64,000 bases of DNA from a virus. This document shows positions 6,819 through 15,219 of this stretch, in pieces. The DNA is taken from IMG/VR virus record IMGVR_UViG_3300025364_000003, positions 1 to 64,000 of that record, one strand, 5' to 3'. The number at the start of each line of letters is the position of its first letter. Within the stretch, counting starts at the first letter, position 1. The notes below the pieces were generated by a model. The model had not been told where the DNA came from and did no database searches. It saw nothing but the letters and a program-made list of their open reading frames with translations. The position numbers and the translations under genes are program-made.

Positions 6819-9151
6819 AAGTCCAACTTAAATTTGAACAAGAATTTGTCACCCGATCTCTTGAGAATAGGCTGCGCAAAATTTGTTCTTGCGATGACGT
6901 TCAGGTTGTCATCATGAATGTTGATACCAGTAATCCATACCGATTTCGGATCCGTTACGTTTGCCAACGACCCAGTTGTATTGAATGGCATATATGAAGG
7001 ATTTGAAGATGATGTTTCTTTCAATGCTTTTGCAAAAGCATTAATTGTTAGTACATGCACATTCTGTTCTCCTCTGAAGGAGACTTCATATTCACGCTCG
7101 CCCAAAAAGAACAATTGTGGATGCTTTACAAGCACAATGCCTTCATCGTAAAAGATGTTTCCAACAGAAGCCCAAGTTGCGTGTGAACCACTTACATCTG
7201 CCCTATAAAGGTTTCCACGTGAGTCATCTCTGAGAGTGATGCCAACTTTGCCACCAGAATAGGTAAGTGCAGTATCAACAAGTTTGAATGAACCTGGCTT
7301 GATTCGATTGCCGTAGTAAAGATTCGAAATATCGAAGAAAACAACCTGGTTAGATGATGGATCGCTTGTGCGGTGCAGAACAGCCAAACTATCGCCTGGA
7401 AGTGCGGTAATACTTCCGGATTCTGGCTGAGTGCCCAGAAGATCATCAAGTAATGAGCCTGAGGTCACTATTCCCCTGGTTTTCAGACTTTCGGTAATGA
7501 TGTTGTTTAGAGTAACAACACCTAATTCTCTTGCGCCCAGGTCATCAACGAAATTTGTTCCTGACAGTGGGGCAAGTAGATCAAAGTTAGGTAAGAATTT
7601 GCCATTGTCACAGGGCCACACTGTAAACAATCGCTGGCGAACAGAACCGGTTCCGTATAGAAACGCATTGGCGCTAAGTTCTGTCGTAGGAGGTGGCTCA
7701 AAGGTAGAACCAGTCAACTCCCAAAGTCTTGGGAAGTTACCGGTAGCAAAATCACGAACATAGTTTTCCAAATTGATATAGTGACCTCCAGCACCGAATG
7801 CCATTTCAGCCGCAAACGGTGTAAAAGTTTCACCATCACGAGTAAAGAAAGGTGTAACTAATATTCCACCAAACCCATTCAAAAATCTTCTGAATGGGCT
7901 TTCGTGAGTAAAAAATGGTGGAAGATAGAATTTCAGATTGCTCAGGGATCGTGGTCCAGAGCCGCTAAGTTCGCCTATTTCATCAAGAGTCAGGTACTTA
8001 TCATAGAATTTGATGTCATGAACCTCGGAATTTAATGGGTGGGTGAAATCAAAGTTTGTTGGACCAAATACACCAGGTGTCCCGTTTAATTCAATCAACC
8101 CCTCACGAGTTGCTGTATCGGATGCAAAGAAACGATCCATTGCGTCCAGACTGGTGTTGCTACCTTCATAATAGTTTCCAACCACCAGAACTGATGGGTC
8201 GCCAGGCCCTGGGTCTCTACGTCCAAGCAATAAAGATTCAGTAATTGTAAATGTCGTGCTAGTTTGGCCATCTACTATTATGGAACCAGAACCAAAGTTG
8301 TAGTTTTCTCCTCCCCATCTAAAGGTGATGTGATGCCACCTGTTTCTGTCAAGTGCATTGTCTGCTGTCCAGAACGTATACGGATCACTAGTAGTAAGCT
8401 GACTCGGGGGGATATTTGCCGACGAAGAAAGCGCAAGAGCTACTCTAAACCCAGACGGGAATCCATTTATGTCTTTTCTTGAACCAGTGTGAAGCGAAAT
8501 AGCATAGGCACCGCTGAGTTGCATCAAAGTCCCAGGCTTGTAATCAAGTTCGGGTGAATCTTGTACATATCTTGGCTTCATCCAGAAGTCGAAAGAAAAC
8601 GCCCCAGAAAGTTCGTAAGCCGACTGTGAAACGAAGCTTGTAATTGAAGCTGAGTTTGGGTAAAGAATGGCAGAGCCAGTAGGGTTTTGGCTGCTTGAAA
8701 AGAAATTCAAACAATGATAGTTTGCATAGTTGAACTGTGCTCTTGGATACACTGTTCTGTAGTACGGCATAAGCGTTTGCCTAACTACATTCTTTCTAAG
8801 AGTGTTAGAAGTAAATCTAAAACTTGGGGTAAATCGAATTACTTCTTGAGTTTGCCTTTTCCTTACAGAAGGTTGTTGATTATTTACTCCATTAATGTAA
8901 GCTTCTACGTTTGCTCTTATATTTGATTGGGTTGAATTTACCGCAATTGTTCTAAGCTCATCAAGATTTTCATCTCTGTAAAAAGATTCACTAAAAAGCG
9001 ACAGGGGCTGAACTTCTTTTTCAAAGTCAGAGCGTCTAGGGAAAACATTAACGACTCCTGTAAGCCCTGTAGAGCTTGATACAAAGGTTCTTTCTGGGTT
9101 GGTTACCAAAGTAAAAAACTCGAAGTTGTCTGGCGTGAGTCGTGTAATCAT
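6815..9151 (-). CDS. Large virion protein with LamG-like domain
   Basis: 778 aa, last gene of the minus-strand late block. Residues about 175-400 show a LamG-like fold (FSFDFWMKP, R-W-H-H-I-T-F-R-W, SIIVDGQTS, EVHDIKFYDKYLTLDEIGEL). The final 90 residues (VSFRGEQNVHVLTINAFAKA, DDNLNVIARTNFAQPILKR, FLFKFKLDF) resemble the end of the 389-aa protein encoded at 11474 (DAFDNLLAVAKLSRPVLKDD, ITFKVRLDY), so the two share a C-terminal domain. Probably a tail, fibre or baseplate component. Confidence 0.75.
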   Translation of the reverse strand: MITRLTPDNFEFFTLVTNPERTFVSSSTGLTGVVNVFPRRSDFEKEVQPLSLFSESFYRDENLDELRTIAVNSTQSNIRANVEAYINGVNNQQPSVRKRQTQEVIRFTPSFRFTSNTLRKNVVRQTLMPYYRTVYPRAQFNYANYHCLNFFSSSQNPTGSAILYPNSASITSFVSQSAYELSGAFSFDFWMKPRYVQDSPELDYKPGTLMQLSGAYAISLHTGSRKDINGFPSGFRVALALSSSANIPPSQLTTSDPYTFWTADNALDRNRWHHITFRWGGENYNFGSGSIIVDGQTSTTFTITESLLLGRRDPGPGDPSVLVVGNYYEGSNTSLDAMDRFFASDTATREGLIELNGTPGVFGPTNFDFTHPLNSEVHDIKFYDKYLTLDEIGELSGSGPRSLSNLKFYLPPFFTHESPFRRFLNGFGGILVTPFFTRDGETFTPFAAEMAFGAGGHYINLENYVRDFATGNFPRLWELTGSTFEPPPTTELSANAFLYGTGSVRQRLFTVWPCDNGKFLPNFDLLAPLSGTNFVDDLGARELGVVTLNNIITESLKTRGIVTSGSLLDDLLGTQPESGSITALPGDSLAVLHRTSDPSSNQVVFFDISNLYYGNRIKPGSFKLVDTALTYSGGKVGITLRDDSRGNLYRADVSGSHATWASVGNIFYDEGIVLVKHPQLFFLGEREYEVSFRGEQNVHVLTINAFAKALKETSSSNPSYMPFNTTGSLANVTDPKSVWITGINIHDDNLNVIARTNFAQPILKRSGDKFLFKFKLDF

Positions 9152-9175
9152 TTACTTTCCTAATGTAAGTAGAAC

Positions 9176-9194
9176 AATGCATAATTTATGCATT
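9176..9194. repeat. Perfect 9-bp palindrome between HNH gene and virion gene
   Basis: AATGCATAA, one central T, TTATGCATT. It lies 25 bp before the 778-aa virion gene (start 9151, minus strand) and after the HNH stop. It is a likely operator or a small mRNA hairpin; no T-run follows, so it is not a classic terminator. On the minus strand it contains CATAAATT, a partial (6/8) match to the T4-type late promoter box. Confidence 0.5.
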
Positions 9195-9209
9195 CGTCTC
9201 ACAGTGCGT

Positions 9210-9530
9210 TCAACGAGTCTTAACTTTTTTGTTATTTTTTATTAGCCAAAACTGTTCTTCCAAAGGTGGTAATTCGTCTTTGCGATGATGCATAACAATG
9301 CGCCCACCTGTGCTTTTATAGACACCTAGAACAATAATTTCGCCTGAGTGAATCAAATTATGGCATGAACCGCAAAGAATTGCCAAGTTACCATTGTTGT
9401 TATGACTTCTTGGATCATTCCGTGGAATAATATGATGTTCTTCAAGTGCACCGGGCTCTTTTAGACCGCAAATTTCGCACTTTTCTTTTTTAAGTTTGGG
9501 TTGACCTCTCACTCTTCTTATTGAAACCAT
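9210..9530 (-). CDS. HNH homing endonuclease
   Basis: 106 aa. Motifs: CEICGLKEPGALEEHHIIPR (zinc Cys pair and catalytic HH), NGNLAILCGSCHNLIHSGE (second Cys pair and final His). It is inserted between two virion genes with the large Vsr-type endonuclease, which is typical of selfish free-standing HNH enzymes. Its ATG (9530-9528) lies in the 3' arm of an 8-bp hairpin, suggesting expression is shut off on read-through transcripts. Confidence 0.88.
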   Translation of the reverse strand: MVSIRRVRGQPKLKKEKCEICGLKEPGALEEHHIIPRNDPRSHNNNGNLAILCGSCHNLIHSGEIIVLGVYKSTGGRIVMHHRKDELPPLEEQFWLIKNNKKVKTR

Positions 9531-9548
9531 AACATTAGATATGTTATG
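9528..9548 (-). promoter_or_regulatory. Hairpin sequestering the HNH start codon
   Basis: CATAACAT (9528-9535), 5-base loop, ATGTTATG (9541-9548), a perfect 8-bp inverted repeat. In the minus-strand mRNA the second arm ends in the HNH start codon ATG, so the folded RNA hides it. Analogous start-occluding stem-loops are known for T4 homing endonuclease genes. Confidence 0.6.
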
Positions 9549-9556
9549 ACATTTGA

Positions 9557-11410
9557 CTAATTAAGTTTAGTTTTCACATAAAGTCGCTGGCCTGCGTCGT
9601 AAATTTTAAACCAACCTAACTCATCTGCATGTTGTTGTTGAGTTAGGTTCCTGTTGTCCATATTTGCTTTGCACTTTAATCTGTTGTAAGTTTGATTAAA
9701 ATCCGTCCACTTCCAACCCAAGGTTTCTTTTTTGGCGACGAATTTCTTATCAAGTAAGTGCTTACCTGTGCCATAACGTAGGTCTACCCAATTGTGGATT
9801 TCCGTTATTTCTGGCTTTAGATAGTTTTTCTCTAAGTGAGACAACAATTTAGAAAATCCACCAACTACGTTGGTGTCCAAGATAGAGCAAAATCTTTCAA
9901 TTTTGCAAACATGTTTTCTTTGCTTATAAGACAACAAGCAGACAAGCTTGTTGTCATGATAAAGCCCCAAATGCTTTGCGTTTGTGTAACCCATCAAATG
10001 ATTTTCTTTAAGAAAATCTGTAGCTTCTGCCTGTTTAACAATTTGGACTTTACACTTTCGTGCAAAGACCTTGTTTTTGGTTTTTCCAAGAGAGTTGTTG
10101 ATAATAGATTTAATAATCAAAGGTTTATCTCTTAACTCATCTTCTCTAAATTGAAAAATCCTGAGATTGTGTTCTTCAAATTCTTTTCTTAGGTTAAAAT
10201 GATAACGTTTATTCTTTTGTTGATCAGAATGCCAATACAAACCATCTACATTAAGAAAAATTTGGGATGATAACTTAAAATCTGGTCGATAATATTTACC
10301 GATTTGCTTTGGTTTTTCATTGAAATGAGCTGTCTTAAATAATTTCTCACATGCAATTTCAAGCATTGTTTGTTGCTCCTTCCAAGAATGTACTATATCA
10401 AACAAGTCTGCTTCTTGAAAATAAGTCTGATCTTTGTATGATTGACAGTATCTTTGCAAAGTAAGTTTTGATGGCTTTGGCTCCGTCTGTCTTCCCAACC
10501 ACGAAACAACAGACTCGTTTGTTTCTTTAACCCGATATTTAATCAAATTTTCTGATGGGTTTACTGAACCATATCTACTCACAAGTGTTTTTTTAATTTT
10601 CGTCTTTACAACTTTTGCTTCCAAAGGAGACTTGGCGCCATAACGTTTGTTGCATGTCTTTTTTCGTTTTTCTTTAATAGCCTTAGCTTTCTGAGGATCC
10701 GCAAAATTAGCCAAATGTGATTTACTTATTTTGTCTCTAATCTCCTGTAGGTTTGAAGGATGGTTAACGCCGTATTTTTTTTGAAATGAGTGCTGAATTT
10801 TTTCCCGTACGACTTCTGAGGCTCCGATGCATTCAACCCCATATTTTTGATTTACTGTTTTTTTCAATCTGGCTTGAATTTCGGGAGACTTCATGACATT
10901 GTTTACACCATATTTTTCAATATTAGTTTTTTTAATTTTTTCCTGAACATCTTTTGATTGTGCTGGAACAGGCGCACCATATCGTTTTAAATTTGTCTTT
11001 ACGACTTTCTCCCTAACTTCTTCGGCTTTCGAGGCATTGTCAACGCCGTATTTTTTAATACAACCTTCCCTTCTCTTCTTTATAATTTCTTCTGCCTTTT
11101 CTGGATCCGCAAAATTTTCCAAATGAGATTTGCTTATTTTGTCTTTAACTTCTTTGAGTTGTGATTGGTGTTTGACACCATATCTTTTTAGAAGAGTTTC
11201 TTCTCTTTTTTTTGCGACTCTTTTTGGATGAACTATCTCTTCTTTCCAAACCCTATACGGAATAGACCAAAAATATTCACCTTGGACTTTATCAAAAAAC
11301 TTGGATTTCTTCTTCCAACCTTGAAAGTCATCTTCACAAATTTCTATGTCCGTTCGACCTTGATCAATAAATCGTTTTTTAATATCTTCGAATGTTAGTC
11401 TTTTAATCAT
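9557..11410 (-). CDS. Large homing endonuclease: KxYGV repeats, Vsr-like nuclease, C-terminal domain
   Basis: 617 aa. Residues about 60-300 carry eight K-x-Y-G repeats (KRYGVKH, KKYGVDN, KRYGAPV, EKYGVNN and others), each followed by a helical EVREKI-type segment; these look like NUMOD-type DNA-binding units. Residues about 360-450 (YYRPDFKLSSQIFLNVDGLY, then NLRIFQFREDEL) match the Vsr-like (EDxHD-type) nuclease of phage homing enzymes. The remaining C-terminus (ENHLMGYTNAKHLGLY, IERFCSILDTNVVGGFSKL) is the conserved tail domain of this phage family. It sits in the middle of the late operon with its own promoter-like element. Probably selfish. Confidence 0.85.
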   Translation of the reverse strand: MIKRLTFEDIKKRFIDQGRTDIEICEDDFQGWKKKSKFFDKVQGEYFWSIPYRVWKEEIVHPKRVAKKREETLLKRYGVKHQSQLKEVKDKISKSHLENFADPEKAEEIIKKRREGCIKKYGVDNASKAEEVREKVVKTNLKRYGAPVPAQSKDVQEKIKKTNIEKYGVNNVMKSPEIQARLKKTVNQKYGVECIGASEVVREKIQHSFQKKYGVNHPSNLQEIRDKISKSHLANFADPQKAKAIKEKRKKTCNKRYGAKSPLEAKVVKTKIKKTLVSRYGSVNPSENLIKYRVKETNESVVSWLGRQTEPKPSKLTLQRYCQSYKDQTYFQEADLFDIVHSWKEQQTMLEIACEKLFKTAHFNEKPKQIGKYYRPDFKLSSQIFLNVDGLYWHSDQQKNKRYHFNLRKEFEEHNLRIFQFREDELRDKPLIIKSIINNSLGKTKNKVFARKCKVQIVKQAEATDFLKENHLMGYTNAKHLGLYHDNKLVCLLSYKQRKHVCKIERFCSILDTNVVGGFSKLLSHLEKNYLKPEITEIHNWVDLRYGTGKHLLDKKFVAKKETLGWKWTDFNQTYNRLKCKANMDNRNLTQQQHADELGWFKIYDAGQRLYVKTKLN

Positions 11411-11423
11411 AAAACCTCGCCAG

Positions 11424-11461
11424 ATACTAAATAGTATAGCAAGGTTCTATAGGGCTGTATA
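11424..11461 (-). promoter_or_regulatory. Promoter with overlapping palindrome, upstream of the Vsr-type endonuclease
   Basis: On the minus strand: TATACA (11461-11456), 17-base spacer, TATACT (11438-11433). The palindrome ATACTA-AA-TAGTAT (11424-11437) overlaps the -10 box and predicted start point, as an operator would. Confidence 0.5.
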
Positions 11462-11473
11462 GTTTAGTTACCG

Positions 11474-12643
11474 CTAATAATCTAATCTTACTTTAAAAGT
11501 AATATCACGTTCGTCGTCCTTTAAAACAGGACGACTAAGTTTAGCAACAGCTAATAAATTATCAAAAGCATCATATAAACCAACGCTCGTAACAAACGTA
11601 AAACTTCTCTGAGTTTCTTCTTGGCCTTCGTCGATGACCACAATTCGACCATCTGAATCAAGATATGTTGGGTTTGAAGAGTAATTGAATTCATCAGCTG
11701 CTAGTCTTGCAAACAGTAGTGAACTATTAATGTTGGTAATATTTTGGAACGTGATTGCAGTTTGGTCTGCGGTTCCCGAAAGGAAGCGGGTGCTCGCCAT
11801 GTGGTCAATAAAATCATCAATGGAAGCTGACATCATGAAGAAATCAAGAGTGGCGCTTACATTGGTTAAACCAGTCGTAGTAACCGCATCAATAGAGCCA
11901 GTAATTTTTACCGACTGATCGAAACTTCTTGACAAATCAAGAACCAAAACACCCTTGTCTATAAACAGCAATCCAAGAGGATTGTTTGTGTTGGCTGAAT
12001 CAACTATAGTTGAAACTTGTCCACCAAAAGTAAATTGTTTATTTACAGTTGAATTAATATCAGTAAGAATCTTAGTAGTTGAATCTGGTGCCTTATTAAT
12101 ATTTGGACCAGTGGCCCCCTCTACGGCTGAAGCTGTTGGAAAATATTTGATAGCGAATGTCTCTCTTTTAATTTGGTCACGAGAAAACAGTCGTTTAAAA
12201 CAAATAAACATTGCTTCGTTGATGTTGAATGCGTTGGAACCGGACTGTGTTGTGAAGATAGCATTAGCATCACCTAAAAGGCTCTGGGCCATAAGCCGAT
12301 AGATATCAATTTTTTCCCTCATCATAACAGTTTCTGTTGGGAAAAGATACTTGCCATTGGCGTCAATAGTAAAACCTGCCTTGCTAACAACCTCCGAACC
12401 CGTAGAAAGGCCAAAAGTCATATCGAAAACAGGGTTAGCAGTCTGCAAGGTGAAGTCCTGGTCATATACCGTTTGGAATAAAGAACTAGTAACACCTGGT
12501 CCAACTCCACCAGTTACGAATACTTGATAAGGACGTCTGGTTGAAGGCGAGGAAATGTCAGTGTTGATGATATCCACCAACTGATTAAGGAAAGACCTAG
12601 AGGTCTTGATATCTTCTGCTGCGAATTCTTTAAAGGTTGCCAT
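11474..12643 (-). CDS. Virion structural protein (shares C-terminal domain with the 778-aa protein)
   Basis: 389 aa. It starts MATFKEFAAEDIKTSRSFLN, followed by Gly/Thr/Ser-rich beta segments (VFVTGGVGPGVTSSLFQTVY). The last 40 residues match the end of the 778-aa protein in pattern (DNLLAVAKLSRPVLK, FKVRLDY). I recall similar proteins from large myophages annotated as structural or baseplate-associated, but no exact function can be assigned. It is followed immediately by the two homing endonucleases, which separate it from the last gene of the block. Confidence 0.65.
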   Translation of the reverse strand: MATFKEFAAEDIKTSRSFLNQLVDIINTDISSPSTRRPYQVFVTGGVGPGVTSSLFQTVYDQDFTLQTANPVFDMTFGLSTGSEVVSKAGFTIDANGKYLFPTETVMMREKIDIYRLMAQSLLGDANAIFTTQSGSNAFNINEAMFICFKRLFSRDQIKRETFAIKYFPTASAVEGATGPNINKAPDSTTKILTDINSTVNKQFTFGGQVSTIVDSANTNNPLGLLFIDKGVLVLDLSRSFDQSVKITGSIDAVTTTGLTNVSATLDFFMMSASIDDFIDHMASTRFLSGTADQTAITFQNITNINSSLLFARLAADEFNYSSNPTYLDSDGRIVVIDEGQEETQRSFTFVTSVGLYDAFDNLLAVAKLSRPVLKDDERDITFKVRLDY

Positions 12644-12660
12644 GATTCTTTATTCCTAAA

Positions 12661-13374
12661 TTATGTGTTCTTGTTGATCTGTACTTCAAACTCAAGAACG
12701 GCGCCAGATTGAACGCCTGAGATTTTCACAAACGTGCTAATAAGGCTCTTGTTGAATGTTGCACCGAAGATTTGGAATTGTGATTCGGTGATAGCCTTTG
12801 TTGCGATGGTAAAAGTGAGGCGTGAACCACCAACAGAAGTTTCGCCAGCATCTCTGGTGAGGATGTATGTTGCACGTTGCTGACCATCAATATCGTCAGG
12901 AGACGAACCGACAATCTGAATGAACTGGTTGTTCATCTCAACGATGAATGCTTGGTCTCTAAGTTCAACATCAATAGAAGTTTCATCCTGAATAGTTTGA
13001 GAAATGGTGAGAGTTCTTTGTTTCTGGGTAGTGTTACCAATTGATATAATGTTGTTAACAGCGTCAACCCCTTCACCACTAAAGCCAAGAGTGGGCAGCC
13101 TGATGAGACTAGGGTTTGAAACAGAAACAAGGCGATACTTTTGAGCGAGGCTTTGGTTTGTAAGTGCTTCGAATACTGGAGTATTCTTTTCGATCTTTTC
13201 TTTGCCAACGGTTCGTCCAAACTTCTGAATGATAGTATAATCGATTTCATCGTCGCCTGGTGCAAACTTAACGATAGAAAAGCTGCCATCGTTTCTAGAA
13301 AGGAATTCTCTTCCCTTGTCTGTCAAAACGGCGTCCAAAATAATATTGTTTGTGTCTCCTTGCAGGAATCCCAT
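12661..13374 (-). CDS. Virion structural protein (LTDKGREFL-type N-terminus)
   Basis: 237 aa. The N-terminus (NIILDAVLTDKGREFLSRND, then FAPGDDEIDY) resembles a conserved opening of structural proteins in large marine and freshwater myophages. The remainder is beta-rich and Thr/Ser/Gln rich without catalytic motifs. Short 15-17 bp gaps to both neighbours indicate co-transcription. Confidence 0.65.
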   Translation of the reverse strand: MGFLQGDTNNIILDAVLTDKGREFLSRNDGSFSIVKFAPGDDEIDYTIIQKFGRTVGKEKIEKNTPVFEALTNQSLAQKYRLVSVSNPSLIRLPTLGFSGEGVDAVNNIISIGNTTQKQRTLTISQTIQDETSIDVELRDQAFIVEMNNQFIQIVGSSPDDIDGQQRATYILTRDAGETSVGGSRLTFTIATKAITESQFQIFGATFNKSLISTFVKISGVQSGAVLEFEVQINKNT

Positions 13375-13389
13375 TTGTAAACCTTCTTA

Positions 13390-15210
13390 CTACTCGTTAT
13401 TCTTTTGTGAAGTAGTCCTTTTGTCTTGCAGTCTTACCTTAACTACTTGTTGGTCTTGGATATCGATATTAATGAGCTGTAATCGATACTCTGAACCATT
13501 GTCCGTTTTAAGTAGGCGTAAATCATTATTTTGTGAATCGGTAACTTTTAAGAATTCAGGATTGAATACCACCTTTACCTTTTTATGCCCTGATGTCTTT
13601 ATTGTATCTACAAAAGTATCCTCTTCGAGGAATGCATTTGGATAAGGTTTCGGAGCACCTGGAAGGGATATCAATCTTTTTTCTAGTTTATTGGTAAACC
13701 TATTGAATGATACTTGAAATTGCGTTGTGTAGTTGGAGGAAAATCCGTGCGCATCTAAGCAGGCCACAGTATAAATGAAACTAGTATCCTTGGTGAATTC
13801 TTTATCAATAAAGTAATTTCTGGGTGAACTCAGATTTTCAACAAGTTCAGGGTCAGGTGTTTCATTAAATGGAGTCTTGATTGTGCTATTATCAAAACTA
13901 AACATTTTGATTAATTGAAAAGGCTCGTCGATTGATGAACGCCTAAAAACTTGGAAGTGTTTAATATCTCGCTGAGTGTTAACAGGAAAATTCCACATCA
14001 GCCTAGCAGCTTGACTGATGACGCACCAATCAACGTTGAAGTCTGCTGGTGGTGGTGGTGGAATAAATTCTTCTGTTAGAACTGTGATTTGCTTTGTTGG
14101 TTTGGATGAAACCAAAAAACTCAATGCTACGACCGAGTTTGTTTCCGAGTCTTCTACTTGAAGTTCAACATAGGCAATTGACCTAATTGAATAAACATAC
14201 CTGGTTCCATACCGTACTTGTAAGTCAACAGCAGAGTCAGCCCTTGGATTTTCAATAACAACAGGATCCATCGGAAGAAGATTTCCTTCTTCATTAAGTT
14301 CCCATTTGTCAATTATGTACCCAATCACTTGAACTGTAGAATCGAAAGCATTAGGATCTACTTTTCTAAAATTGATGAATTCAAGAACTTCAAAATCGTA
14401 ATCCCTGCCATCAATAAGAGAAGAATTTTTGGCGTCAACAGCCTCTTCCTGTATTTGCCTGGCCTTTTCAAGCATTCTAGAAGATTCATCATTGTAAATG
14501 TTAAGACTGTTTTCAGATGTAGTCCTAAGCATTTTTTGAATAACTTTATTATTAATTTGAGTTCGGACTCGAATATTTGAAATTTCATCTAAAACAGATT
14601 CAACAAGCATCTGCTGGCCGTCTCTGTCAAGAAAACGGTATCCTTCTCTGGTGAAATTAAGAAAGACCTCTGTGAGGAATCTGGGATCGATGGAACTTCC
14701 AGTTTTTGTTCGACCAAATTTATTTGTTAAAAATTTGATGACATCAAGCGGAGATTCATCCTCCTCGGGCTCTTGCCCTTCACGTATTTCTTCCAAGATA
14801 CGTTTAATAAAGAAATTAAGTTTCTTTTCAGAATCGCTATTTTGGAAGTACATGTTTGTAAAATCGTCGGTTGTAAATGTTTGTTCGTTATGAATTTTGT
14901 CTATATTGTCACCAATGCTTATTGCATTGATTTCTGGATTGCTAACAAATTCTGATCGACCTTCATCTATAGTTGGTTTCCAACCAAATCTCACAAATCT
15001 TGGTACAAAGCGTTGAAAATTAATAGAGTCGATAAAGAAATTGTCAAATGAATCGGCAGGTCTTCTTTGAATAAATCTTGGCGAATCCAGTCCTGAATCA
15101 TTTTCTCTTTCGTCTGGCACAAAGAAGTTGTAATCGAAATTAGCAGTAAACTCAGTTACTTCTGGTACGTCTACGTTTGCAAATCGTTTTGATGGCAAGG
15201 ATTCAGCCAT
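13390..15210 (-). CDS. Virion structural protein with Fn3-like domain
   Basis: 606 aa. The N-terminal half is acidic and helical. A five-proline linker near residue 385 leads into a beta-sandwich that reads like a fibronectin type III domain (ARLMWNFPVNTQRDIKHFQV, FIYTVACLDAHGFSSNYTTQ). The end is Lys/Asp rich. Such domains are common in phage tail and baseplate proteins. Third gene of the late operon in transcription order. Confidence 0.6.
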   Translation of the reverse strand: MAESLPSKRFANVDVPEVTEFTANFDYNFFVPDERENDSGLDSPRFIQRRPADSFDNFFIDSINFQRFVPRFVRFGWKPTIDEGRSEFVSNPEINAISIGDNIDKIHNEQTFTTDDFTNMYFQNSDSEKKLNFFIKRILEEIREGQEPEEDESPLDVIKFLTNKFGRTKTGSSIDPRFLTEVFLNFTREGYRFLDRDGQQMLVESVLDEISNIRVRTQINNKVIQKMLRTTSENSLNIYNDESSRMLEKARQIQEEAVDAKNSSLIDGRDYDFEVLEFINFRKVDPNAFDSTVQVIGYIIDKWELNEEGNLLPMDPVVIENPRADSAVDLQVRYGTRYVYSIRSIAYVELQVEDSETNSVVALSFLVSSKPTKQITVLTEEFIPPPPPADFNVDWCVISQAARLMWNFPVNTQRDIKHFQVFRRSSIDEPFQLIKMFSFDNSTIKTPFNETPDPELVENLSSPRNYFIDKEFTKDTSFIYTVACLDAHGFSSNYTTQFQVSFNRFTNKLEKRLISLPGAPKPYPNAFLEEDTFVDTIKTSGHKKVKVVFNPEFLKVTDSQNNDLRLLKTDNGSEYRLQLINIDIQDQQVVKVRLQDKRTTSQKNNE

Positions 15211-15219
15211 TGGTGGTCC

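Noticed and set aside
9557-11410. CRISPR-like or tandem DNA repeat from the eight KxYG units
   Set aside because: The repeats are at the protein level and diverged in DNA; they are DNA-binding units of a homing endonuclease.
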